Below are positions 1 to 7,745 of a stretch of 10,481 nucleotides of DNA, piece after piece. Position numbers and translations under genes: made by a program. The notes under the pieces are model-generated. The model worked only from the letters and a program-made list of their open reading frames with translations. It was not told the DNA's origin and made no database searches. This DNA is from Euperipatoides rowelli. Lineage: Eukaryota > Onychophora > Udeonychophora > Euonychophora > Peripatopsidae. Numbering within the stretch: the first letter of the stretch is position 1; each line of letters starts with the position of its first letter. The stretch lies in assembly GCA_003024985.2 (NCBI GenBank), contig PXIH01S0007222.1; one strand, 5' to 3'.

Positions 1-352
1 TATTAATTATTTTATATTTCCATAATCTTATCGTTTAATTCCATAATCTAATTCTGAAACATTTTCTTATTAGTATGCCTTGAAAGTATAAGATAAGCAA
101 GAAAATATGAGACAATTCAGTTGAAGAAGCTGATAAGTTGCATTTGGGAAGGATAACAAAATATAATTGATTTTTATTAAAAGTGTATTCTGTTTCAACA
201 GCAAAATTATCAATAATACTCATCATAATCGGAATTTTCAAATGATTATCAACAAGATAGTGATATCATCTACAATAATCCAAAGCAGTATTTTTAGATT
301 TGTAAACATATATTTTTAAGCTAATTGTGATTTAAGTTTTTAACTTATAGTC
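1..352. other. AT-rich flank, no gene seen
   Basis: This stretch left of the transposon end has only short chance reading frames. I recognise no protein motif, RNA gene or clear repeat on either strand. The copia fragment found right of the transposon does not continue here, so there is no sign that the transposon landed inside that copia copy. Confidence 0.6.
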
Positions 353-470
353 AGGGAGCAATCTGTCAAAAAAAAAGCTCCTGAAGGCTATTGATGAAGA
401 TTTATTCCCAGGGGTCTAAATCTCTTTATGTTAGTATAAAAATACCAAAAAAATTGTGTAGGTCATGTCC

Positions 471-614
471 AAAATGGCAGAAATTCAAAATGGTGGTTCA
501 CTGCACGTTCCTGCTATATACCTTTGTATATATATATATATCTTGGTAAATAATGGTTGTATTAAAAAAAAAATTAAACATAAACAAAAAGAGGAAATAG
601 AAAATGGCCATTTT
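471..614 (+). repeat. Repeated AAAATGG motif in left TIR
   Basis: AAAATGGCAG (471-480), AAAATGGTGG (487-496) and the 14-bp palindrome AAAATGGCCATTTT (601-614) repeat one core within the arm. The right arm has the matching copies CCATTTT at 5824-5830 and 5840-5846, and AAAATGGCC near 5626-5634. Spaced repeats kept in both arms are what binding sites for the element's own protein would look like. The core also resembles a YY1/Pho-type AAnATGGC site. The binding role is inference. Confidence 0.4.
527..540. repeat. (TA)7 microsatellite
   Basis: Seven uninterrupted TA units inside the left inverted repeat. The right arm has only a short TATATA at the same place, so the run expanded in this arm. 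Confidence 0.8.
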
Positions 615-679
615 TTTTTAAATTCTGCTTTTTTTTTCATTTAATCCAACTTGAAAGTTAATTGAAAAAAATATTTTTT

Positions 680-900
680 CCAGGTACATTTCCATTGAAA
701 TACAAAAAGAAAAAAGTTATTCCCATGATCCTCTCTTTGCTGCATTCACAGTCCATGTTGTTGTTTCCAACCTTTTAAATTTTGATCTAATTAGTTTATT
801 TATTCTTCTTGTATTTTATTTATTTTTTGATAAACAATTTTCAATTGAGTGTTAAGGCCCATTTATTCTCAGGGCATCTTATTCAAGGTCAAAGGGGTAA
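680..900 (+). other. 5' leader of the transposon gene, noncoding
   Basis: T-rich sequence between the left inverted repeat and the first recognisable codons of the transposon gene. In the reading frame that later encodes the CxxC motif a stop lies at 898-900. No clear start codon or TATA box can be singled out. By position it should hold the promoter or leader of the gene, but I see no specific signal. Confidence 0.4.
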
Positions 901-1455
901 TTGGTAGGGGACAAGAAAGCAAGGTATGTCATTAATTATGAACTTTGTGTTTTATGTCAATTAAATGAATGACTAAATCTAGTGCAAAACCCAACACCAC
1001 ATACTAAAGTTTTAGAAATCCTTAGACTAAGGCATGTGTTAGGAGATAAGCAATATAGTTCAATATGCAAACTTTTAGAAAATGAAACACATGAAAGCCT
1101 TAAGAACAGAAATGTTTCATTGCATCAACATTGTTTTTCTGATGTCACTAACATTACGACTATTAACTGGCTGAAGAAAAAATTAGTAAAATTTCATGAA
1201 CCANGCTTTAGTGATACAGCTACTGTCTTTCTTGAGGAAAATTAACCACCAAATTGTATCAAGAAATTCACATGCTCAAAAAATGAACACTATAACTCTA
1301 ATCTGTGCTTTTTCTGCTCCAAGGAGGGTAAATCCATTGTTCCATATTCATTCTTTGAATGTCGGTCAGAAGCATACCTTGAAATTCAGGAAAGTAATAA
1401 TGTCAATTATCTTGTAAAAAGCCAAAAAAAAAGTAAAAGAAATTATATAGAGTGA
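901..1455 (+). pseudogene. N-terminal CxxC region of the transposon protein
   Basis: One reading frame holds this part, broken by TGA 970 and TAA 1243 and ending at TGA 1453. CVLC (946-957) and CFFC (1306-1317, with a further Cys at 1273) are CxxC knuckles about 120 codons apart, each a plausible half of a zinc site. Between them lies a helical, Leu/Lys-rich stretch with a CFSDVTN-like segment, a layout I associate with the N-termini of this protein family. A +1 frame change in the A-run near 1425-1440 carries the coding into the next block (about 1451-1606, with another stop at 1490). No start Met is secure. The GTG at 982 is internal, since family-like sequence lies upstream of it. Confidence 0.6.
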
Positions 1456-1619
1456 TTTCTGTGACATTCAATTTGACAAAAATTTATGAAAAAATGAAAG
1501 CGAAATTGTAAAGTTTAAACAAAATGCACACAAAATAACTGGTGATAAAATGTCTCAGGATTTAAGTGAGCAAATGAAGGTACTGTATGATACAGCAGCC
1601 ATATTATGAAAAGCAATCT

Positions 1620-2324
1620 GAAGTAGTGAAGTTTGGAAATTTCATGGTTCATTAGAACCTACTTTATATAAGTATTTGCCAAATGAATTAATGTTTTTTT
1701 TTTTCAGATGGCTACTTGTTGGCCCAAAAGCTTGCTTGGAAATTAATAAAAGTATAGTGGTGCAAAAGAGAGCTACAAGTCTGGCACAAACAACCACAGC
1801 AATGTTCATTAATGACTGACAAATATTCAGTAAATACAAAAATTTGCAAATGACCAGAGAAATGCCACAGCAGATTGAAATTAAAATGTCTTTGAGGCAA
1901 AAAAACAAGGGGGAAAAATATCCAATTTCTGAATGGATTCGGTTTTTGCCCTGAGTACCACATAATTCTAAGAATAGAAGCACAGATTGCAAACTGTTTA
2001 ATTTATCAAATAGAAAAAAAAAACAATGGGGTTTATGTACCACCAAATTTTCAAAGAAACAGACATATTTTTTTCAATATTGATTACATAGATTTGAATG
2101 AAGAATCACCTGATTGTAAACGGACATTACATGGGACGGCAATGGCAGTTTTCCAGCAAACCACACATGATGATGTTTGTAACTCTAGTAATGTTAGTTG
2201 GTTTCAAATGCCAAGTGACTGCTCTATAAAGTTATCTCCAGCTGAACTGAGTCAAGTTTTACCATGTCCTAAGCCTAAAGCATCTACAAACCACTCTGAT
2301 TTAGGGCAATTTACTATTTTGTGA
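1620..2324 (+). pseudogene. Middle region I of the transposon protein, badly broken
   Basis: Coding remains can be followed in pieces: a segment with FRWLLVGP at about 1705-1728, an acid/base-rich piece up to about 1960, and a cleaner open block from about 2030 to 2324 in which codons upstream of 2094 (VPPNFQRNRHIFFNIDYIDL) run into LNEESPDCKRTLHGTAMAVF. The last block ends at a TGA at 2322-2324. HGTAMAVFQ is a block I associate with this family. No known fold or catalytic motif is visible. The opposite-strand open frames over 1642-2046 are shadows with no family features. Confidence 0.5.
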
Positions 2325-3243
2325 AGAATATTTCTCAAAAGAAAACCAACCCAACCTCATCTGGCTTATGTCAAAAGCTGCTATCACTATTGATTCTGCC
2401 CAAATAAAAAATAGAGAGACCTAAACCCATGAAGAGGTTTTGGACAAAAGTAGAGATGTTATGTCTATAGATGAATCTGCACTATCATTTCCTCCATGGG
2501 CTGGTTTTCACTCTCAATAACAGGAACTACACCTGTTGTAAGAATTGATGTACCACCAATTATTCTAGCACCAGCTACAATGGAGTACTATTCTAACCAC
2601 CCTTAATAATGCTGAAAAGATAAACGCTATAGTTTTTGGCTCATCAAGTAAAACAGTTGTAACATTAGATTTAGGAATGTATAAACCTGCCATGCAAATA
2701 CAAATGTCACAAGCTGACTTTGGTAATGTGATATTGCGTCCAGGTGAACTACATATTGTAATGGCTCAAGTGCATACTATAGGCTCATATATTGGGAGTA
2801 GTGACTTAGATCTGTGTTGGATAGAGGCTCAATTATATGGTCCTGCAACAGTCAGAAAAATAATTGAGGGAAAACATGTGAAATATGCCCTAGAAGCTCA
2901 CATGATAACACACAAAGTTTGTACATTCTTTACTTTGAGCATTTGATTACCTTTGATCCTGACCTCCTTCTTGAATTCACAAAGTATGCACGCCTTTGGA
3001 ATAAGAGCTTTCAGATGAATGATAAGAAGAAAGTTAAAGAGTCCACAGTTGCATTGGAAAGGCACTCCATACTTACAATGCAATGAAACAATTGAATATT
3101 TTCAAACTGAAAAAAAAAAGATAAAAGCTTTGGTAAGTTTCATCAAGAAGTACATGAAAATGGTGTTACGGATGTTGATGTTCATTCACGCCAAACTTGA
3201 AGCATTCACACCATACTTATTTGCTCATGATCAATTGAACTAA
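2325..3243 (+). pseudogene. Middle region II: WAGF and RPGELH blocks
   Basis: PPWAGFHS (2491-2514) is followed after a frame change by TPVVRIDVPPIILAPAT, then after another change near 2580 by an open block to 2946 holding LDLGMYKPAMQIQ, RPGELHIVMAQVHTIGSYI and YGPATVRKIIEGKHVK. A change near 2925 leads to YFEHLITFDPD and on to TGA 3084. Overlapping codons in a third frame continue to 3243 with FTPYLFAHDQLN. RPGELH, IGSYI and EGKH are the best conserved blocks of this family. I know no function for this domain. It may be a scaffold or DNA-handling region ahead of the nuclease part. Confidence 0.65.
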
Positions 3244-3851
3244 GCAATAACCTTTGTACACTTGTGAAATGAAAGCTCTGAAGCATTCTGGCCTGAAATT
3301 CATGTAGAATTTATGGCTGGCAGGTGGGCAGTCAATCCCCCCCCCCCTTACAATTCTTTAGCATTGGATCAGATCATGACTTAGAACAGTTGAACAGGCA
3401 GATGAAATTTACTTGGAGGACTAATTGGGATCACCTTGAATGATGAAGCCAGACAAAGTATTTCCTTGTTGCACCTGAATTGTCAAGACTTAATGGGGAA
3501 GCTGAAATTATCTCAGGATCTACCTTGCAAACAAAAGCAATACACCATGAAGCATTACCNAGTGCCTGTNCATTAGAGAGTAAGAACATCAACAAAATGT
3601 GTGAAGTACTACATAAATTTACAAACCCTTTCACAATTGAAAGTGATTCATTGATAACTTTAGTTTCTAACTGTGTCATGTCACAGAAAGTTACAGAAGA
3701 CATATGTCAGCTGGAAATCAAAGGAAAGCAACTATGTGAGTCAATTGTAACATACAGGTTAAAAAACATATCTGTACCATTCTGGTCTCCAATGAAAAAA
3801 CAAAAACTTGACATGTGGGAAACATCCACAAAAAAGATTAGGCTAAAGTGA
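3244..3851 (+). pseudogene. Middle region III, up to the pre-nuclease linker
   Basis: After TAA 3241 the family sequence continues in other frames: FWPEIHVEFMAGRWAV, then a C-run at about 3336-3347 encoding prolines, LEQLNRQMKF, and GGLIGIT near 3414-3435. From about 3460 a long open block to 3849 carries the unresolved bases 3560 and 3570 and holds NPFTIESDSLITL and FWSPMKKQKL before a Lys-rich end. NPF and FW.P.KK are blocks I associate with this family just before the nuclease portion. No enzymatic motif is visible here. Confidence 0.55.
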
Positions 3852-4106
3852 AAACTCAAGGACAAATAACAGAGCCCAGGGAGGCAGGACCTTGTTTAGT
3901 AGGATGTTGATCATTTGTAAAGCTCGACCAGATATTGTTCTAAAGCAAACAGTTGCCAAACATGAATTATCTGTGTTCCAAGAGCACTATTTACAGCTGA
4001 TGGGTCACTGCATAAAATTTCTTCTAAAAGTGATCTGATGAAAATTCTTGAAAAATAAGTCTTAATGGTTCCACAACCAACCATGGCAGAAGCTGGCGAA
4101 GTCAGT
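3852..4106 (+). pseudogene. Linker leading into the nuclease region
   Basis: Short pieces in several frames read as RPDIVLKQTVAKHELSVF and, after a frame change near 3982, a segment with LFTADGSLHKISSKSDLMKIL. This matches the family's segment ahead of the nuclease part. Stops and frame changes are dense, including TAA at about 4055, so this is one of the most damaged parts of the gene. Confidence 0.45.
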
Positions 4107-4695
4107 ATGGAAATTGGAGATGAACTTGTAATTCCACTGCCAGTAGCACAGCATAAATATGAAGTTGCTTAGTTGATGCTATGGCTGTACTACACATAAT
4201 GGGGAAGCCTTATGATGTCATAATTGCTTAGATCTTGCATTTAACTTCACAAAATATGTTAAAAACAACTTTCATGATGCTGACAAAATCAGATTGATTT
4301 TTGACCGATATGATGTACCTAGTTCCTTGAAAACAAACACAAGACAAACATGTCAAAGGAGTATTGATTGGATTCATTTCCACATAATGGAATCAACTGA
4401 TATCTAGTGTTCCAATGAGAAAACTGCTTCATCACAGCAACACAAAGCTAAAACTGTCCAAATATTTGAGTGAACATATACTTAGATTATTTCCACAAGA
4501 AAAAAACATTTGATTGTAGTTTACAATGTTGTCTGCCAAAGTTCCCATCAAGATGTGAGTTACCTTAATAGTTCTCAGGAAGAAGCAGACACCAAACTTT
4601 TATTGCATGCCATGGATGCTACTTCAATAGGAGCTACAACAGTGAAAATCAATTCTCCAGATACTGATGTCATGGTATTGGCCATACAACGTTAG
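4107..4695 (+). pseudogene. FEN1/XPG-like nuclease region, N and I parts
   Basis: Four motifs occur in the order of a flap/5' nuclease (PIN-like fold). VDAMAVL sits with Asp at 4175-4177. LIFDRYD has Asp at 4303-4305, followed by SLK and Arg residues (4324-4344), as in the FEN1 segment VFDG..P..K. EEAD lies at 4579-4590. SPDTDVMVL has Asp codons at 4660 and 4666. In FEN1 the corresponding residues bind the catalytic metal ions. Frame changes fall at about 4172 (one base lost just before the first Asp), 4220, 4404 and 4510, and a stop lies at 4693. Between the halves, VPMRKLLHHSNTKLKLSKYL is a family block. Nuclease activity is inferred from motif order, not shown. Confidence 0.6.
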
Positions 4696-4739
4696 AACTG
4701 TGTAAGTAAACATATTTCTGCACAGGGAATGATTACAGA

Positions 4740-5141
4740 CGAAGAAAAATCTACTTGAAGTCAGTTGTGGAAATGATTGGACCTGAAAAAACAGCACCTT
4801 TACCAGCATTTCATGCATTGACAGGATCAGATATTACAGAAAGTTTTATGGGCAAAGGTAAACAAACCTTCTGGAAGGCTTTTATGGGTTTGGATTCAAA
4901 CACAATGAATAAATTGGCTCTTCTAGGGCAGGACTCTACACCTACTACTGATGTCATTGATGTTAGTGAAACATTTGTTTGCAAAATCTATGCTTTAAAC
5001 ACACCTTTAAATTCTGTTTCTGAGCTATGGTGGTGGATTTTCAAGAAGCATCAGGCTCAATCTGAAAAAAATGCCCCCTACAAAGCCTGCTCTTCATCAA
5101 GCAATACTATGTGCACACTATCAACTTTTTGTGTGGAATAA
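4740..5141 (+). pseudogene. Nuclease C part (H3TH-like), FHALTGSD block
   Basis: The open frame starts before the TTG at 4755, at RRKIYL (4740-4757). It holds GPEKTAPLPAFHALTGSD, with the last Asp at 4830-4832, and then ITESFMGKGKQTFWKAF. In FEN1 the seventh catalytic Asp sits in LLGCDY, followed by a G.G...A helix-hairpin-helix. LTGSD..ESF.GKGK follows the same spacing and Gly/Lys pattern, so this is likely the helical DNA-backbone clamp. The frame ends at TGA 5141 (last base), but coding continues in the next frame from about 5071-5100, so one frame change falls in that stretch. A shorter TTG start would cut the conserved block and is not biological here. Confidence 0.62.
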
Positions 5142-5435
5142 TGACATAGTCTACAACCCACAACTCCCTTCGACCTCTGAATATGGATGGGAATTGAAAG
5201 ATGGAGATTGGTTTACAATCTTAACCACAGAACTTCCAGCACCAGAAGCCATTATTCATCTCATCAAATGTTCCTGTAAAAAGACAAGGTGTTCTAATGA
5301 CATGTGCTGTTGTAGAAGCATGGACTCAATTGTACCGACTTGTGTGCTAGTACCAATGAGGGTCTAGAATGTTCTAATGTAAACAATGCAAATGAAACAT
5401 GCAGTGAACATAGTGATGACAATGAGGATTTTTAG
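5071..5435 (+). pseudogene. C-terminal Tesmin/TSO1-like CXC zinc motif
   Basis: LPPTKPALHQAILCAHYQLFVW-like sequence and GWELKDGDW lead to a Cys cluster with Cys codons at 5269, 5275, 5290, 5305, 5308 and 5311: C-x-C-KK-x2-C-x4-C-x-C. After a frame change near 5328 come Cys at 5331, 5343 and 5370. The first half has exactly the spacing of the CXC (TCR) repeat of tesmin/TSO1/LIN54 proteins, which folds around zinc and binds DNA. An acidic tail (HSDDNEDF) ends at TAG 5433-5435. The likely job is DNA recognition by the transposon protein, perhaps of its own inverted repeats. The second CXC half is weaker: the position expected for one C-x-C reads CAS here. Confidence 0.62.
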
Positions 5436-5517
5436 TTTATGCATGATTATTTTCAGCTCAAAGCTGTACTGTTCTCTTCATTTAATTGGAATGAATTTCT
5501 TGTACAAGGAATCTTAA

Positions 5518-5523
5518 AATAAA
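5518..5523 (+). promoter_or_regulatory. Possible polyadenylation signal AATAAA
   Basis: A canonical AATAAA lies about 83 bases after the presumed last stop codon of the transposon gene and before the right inverted repeat, where a 3' end signal is expected. In AT-rich DNA such hexamers are common, so this rests on position. Confidence 0.4.
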
Positions 5524-5570
5524 ACTCAGTTTGTATTTTTTTAACTTATAAATTCATTCTTTTGGGTTGT

Positions 5571-5970
5571 AATATTTTTTCAATTAACTTTCTAATTAAT
5601 AGCTGAAAAAAAGCAGAATGCAAAAAAAATGGCCTTTTTCTATTTCCTTGTTTTGTTGGGGGGGGGGAGTGAGGGTTAACTAATAGTTCTATCAAAAAAA
5701 AAAGTTAGAAAACGTTTTAAAGTAAATTTTATGCTGAACATTTTTTGTTTAATTTTTTTTTAATACAACCATTATTTACCATTTTATATACAAAAGTATG
5801 TAGCAGGAACATGTAGTGAAATGCCATTTTGAATTTCTGCCATTTTGACATGACCTACAAGATTTTCAAGGTGCCAACAATGATTTTTTTGTCGTTTTAT
5901 ACTAAAATACCACTGGGAATAAATCTTTATCAATAGCCTACTGGAGCCTCTTTTTGACAGATTGCTCCCT
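5571..5970 (-). repeat. Right terminal inverted repeat
   Basis: About 400 bp, the reverse complement of the left arm with the same blocks in mirrored order, ending in GACAGATTGCTCCCT. Relative to the left arm it carries about 90 extra bp around 5657-5745, including a run of ten G at 5658-5667, and about 20 extra bp near 5865-5885. Unequal arm lengths suggest an indel after insertion, or that the true arms are shorter and these are subterminal additions. Confidence 0.88.
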
Positions 5971-6049
5971 ATTATTATGGATTAATTTGTAGATAAAATA
6001 AATTGTTCACTATTGGATACAGTACAAACCCTATTATTAGACTAAAAAA

Positions 6050-6618
6050 TATCAGAATGCTTTTGGACAGAGGCAATAAACACTGCAGCCTTTTTAAAGA
6101 ACATAACATCTAAAAAACAATTATGATCAAAATCCTGGTAGATAAATGGAGTGGACAAGACCAATGCTCGGACATCTATTGGTATTTGGATGTAGAGATA
6201 ACACCTGGAAACCAAAAGCACTAAGAAAAAACAATCTAGAAGCAACAGTAACATAATGCATAATTTTGGCTATTCAAGGAACATGAAAGCCTACAGAAAG
6301 TATATACTGAGTAAGAAAACGGTGGAAGAAAGCAGAATTATTAAATGCCTAGAAGACCAAATGGGAACTGAACACATGGATATATTACAACTGAAAAAGG
6401 TTAAAACCAACATTATAAACTTTTATTATCTGGAGGAAAAAATAAACATGAATGATACATCAGAGGAGAAGGAAAGACACAAACAACTGTATGAAAACAA
6501 ACAAAATGTAAATGATCAAAATGAAATACAAATGCATAACAAAGATGACAGAAAAATCTGGAATGTACAAGAACAGCAAATAAGAAATTTGTCACTAAAA
6601 GAGAGAAACAAAATATGA
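6050..6618 (+). pseudogene. Copia integrase C-terminal end and linker
   Basis: FWTEAINTAAFLKN (6061-6102) is the FWAEA..TA.YL.N block that follows the catalytic core in copia integrases. After a stop at 6124, WSGQ (6147) and, in another frame, HL.VFGC then KPKALRKNNLEAT, and finally GYSRNMKAYR from about 6267 match the W.G.KP, HL..FGC and VGYS...KAYR blocks. The open stretch 6256-6618 continues into a hydrophilic Lys/Glu/Asn-rich linker, as copia polyproteins have between integrase and reverse transcriptase. The ATG at 6256 is internal. The minus-strand open frames here are low-complexity shadows rich in Phe, from the A-rich coding strand. Confidence 0.8.
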
Positions 6619-6759
6619 AGTAATGGGAGGTACAACAAAAAAAAATGCCATCAAAGATCAAAAAGATTTGAAAAAAAAAGATCAAATTGTTAGATTATTA
6701 ATACAAAAATAAATAAATCCAATAACTAGCAAGAAGCAACACTATCATTAGAAAAAGAA

Positions 6760-7745
6760 AACTGAAGAAATAAATGGAGGAAGAACTGAACTCATTAAGG
6801 TAACAGAGAGTCTGGGAATTAGTTGAAAGAGAACCAGGCATGAAAGTACTAAAAAAAAAAAAAATCGATATACAGCACAAAATTAAACATAGATGGCACA
6901 ATAAACTGATATATACCTAGGTAATAGGGAATAACCAAACTAAAAAAAATGACACCTTAACAGCAATACACCAGAGATTAAAATGGACAGCTCGTGACTT
7001 ATCCCAGTTATAGTATATCAGCAAAATTTAATTTGGCAATATTTCTATATAACATAAAGACCACTTACTTACATGGACCCTTAGAAAAAATATATAAATG
7101 GAGCAGCCAAAGAGCAAATGGAAAAAAGGAAGGTATGTCGACTAATAAAAAGTGTTATGGTCTGCCTGTCAGTCAAGAACTGCAACTTGAAATTACATCA
7201 TACTCTAACAAGATTAGATTACAAAAGAATGGAAGTTGACACCAGTGTGTATATGACATGGAATGAAGAAAACTTCATCATATTATGTGTATGTTGATGA
7301 TTGTATTGTAGTAGAACAGAAGAAAATTGGATGGATGAAACTATGAAACTTATAAAAAGAAGAGTACAAAATGAAAGAAGAAAGTGGGGATGGAAAATTA
7401 CTGGGGATTGAAATACAAAGTAGAGTAAATGGATACAAAATATCACACTTAGTATATGATTGAAAAACTAATGGAATCACAAGGGTAGTTGGAATGTAAA
7501 CCTGTAAACAACCCAATGGATTGCAACCGTATGATGTTCAACTTAAGTGGTATAACCAATTACCAAACAAATAATAAGCCTACTATCCTACATTTCAAAG
7601 TGAACTCAACATGCTATGGAGTCAATACAACCACGATCAAAGAGAAATAAATGTAAATGCAATAAAAATAATCATGAGATACCTCAAAAGAACCAGAGAA
7701 CTGAAAAGCCACTTATTCAATAAGCAAACATGTAATTTGAAAATA
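6760..7745 (+). pseudogene. Copia reverse transcriptase, broken
   Basis: The opening block MEEELNSL..Q.VWELVEREPG (Trp at 6813) is the copia pattern N.TWELV.LP. STKLNIDGTIN (6874-6906) corresponds to K.N.DG...RYKARLV. NIKTTYLHGPLEKIY (7051-7095) matches DVKTAYLHG.L...IY, but the catalytic Asp codon is AAC (Asn) here. YVDD, the active-site box, is intact at 7290-7301 and is followed by KLLGIEIQ (about 7395-7418). IMRYLKRTRELKSHLF (7671-7718) is the segment leading into RNase H, after which similarity stops. Stops include TGA 6907, and the frame changes repeatedly between blocks. The enzyme would copy element RNA into DNA in an intact element. Confidence 0.85.

Larger units (their letters stand above)
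353..679 (+). repeat. Left terminal inverted repeat
   Basis: About 327 bp that pair with the reverse complement of 5571-5970. Shared blocks, from the tip inwards, include GGGAGCAATCTGTC, GGCTATTGAT, AAGATTTATTCCCAG, GTAGGTCATGT, AATGGCAGAAATTCAAAATGG, GTTCCTGCTA, GGTAAATAATGGTTGTATT, GGAAATAGAAAA and AAAGTTAATTGAAAAA. The arms have diverged by substitutions and small indels, and this arm lacks about 90 bp present in the right arm. Confidence 0.88.
901..5435 (+). pseudogene. Transposon protein pseudogene: FEN1/XPG-like nuclease with CXC zinc motif
   Basis: One long intronless-looking gene of about 4.5 kb (about 1,500 codons) whose frame must be changed many times to be followed. It belongs to a family of large uncharacterised invertebrate proteins that I recognise by the blocks WAGF (2497), RPGELH (about 2740), SPDTDV (4654-4671) and FHALTGSD (4809-4832). 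Early breaks include TGA at 970, TAA at 1243 and TGA at 1453. Frame changes lie near 1440, 2515, 2580, 2925, 4172, 4220, 4404, 4510, 4740, 5100 and 5328. The last codons end at TAG 5433-5435, shortly before the right inverted repeat. Being the only gene between the repeats, it is the likely transposase or mobilisation protein. That role is inferred. No classic DDE block was recognised. Its parts are listed separately. Confidence 0.8.
353..5970 (+). mobile_element. Long-TIR DNA transposon, complete ends, dead coding region
   Basis: Both ends carry the same sequence in opposite orientation, starting AGGGAGCAATCTGTCAAAAA on the left and as its reverse complement with small changes on the right. 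They enclose one plus-strand gene remnant that runs nearly from repeat to repeat, which is the layout of an autonomous cut-and-paste type element of about 5.6 kb. The direct repeats expected at the insertion site are not clear: the 8 bases outside the GGG ends are tatagtca and tattatta, matching at 5 of 8. TTAA also occurs near both ends (340-343 and 5982-5985), but 10 to 12 bases outside the repeats. I cannot assign a named superfamily. The gene has many disruptions, so this copy cannot make its protein. Confidence 0.85.
6040..7745 (+). mobile_element. Truncated Ty1/copia LTR retrotransposon fragment
   Basis: The pol polyprotein order of copia elements is recognisable on the plus strand: integrase end, linker, reverse transcriptase. 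Gag, protease, the integrase catalytic core and most of RNase H are missing, and I found no matching LTRs on either side. Coding-like sequence starts about 70 bp after the right end of the DNA transposon and fades at about 7740. The frame changes many times, so the copy is old and non-functional. Confidence 0.85.

Noticed and set aside
527-614. Possible CRISPR-like or tandem array in the AT-rich repeats
   Set aside because: The units are a TA microsatellite and spaced AAAATGG cores inside a transposon arm. There is no regular repeat-spacer pattern.
1692-1706. T-run followed by CAG as an intron acceptor in the transposon gene
   Set aside because: The same bases encode Phe residues followed by RWLLVGP, which fits the protein family, and no matching donor site stands out upstream.
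1642-2046. 134-residue minus-strand open frame
   Set aside because: It lies antisense to recognisable transposon coding fragments, and its Phe/Leu/Cys-rich sequence is what A-rich coding DNA gives when read backwards. No family features.
3336-3347. C-run as a regulatory or structural signal
   Set aside because: It falls in the coding remnant as a proline stretch, and homopolymer slippage explains it.
6413-6901. Phe/Ser-rich minus-strand frames that look like membrane proteins
   Set aside because: They are complements of the Lys/Asn/Glu-rich copia linker. The hydrophobicity is a by-product of A-rich sense codons.
7219-7516. Two overlapping minus-strand frames
   Set aside because: They lie antisense to the copia YVDD block, which is unmistakable on the plus strand.
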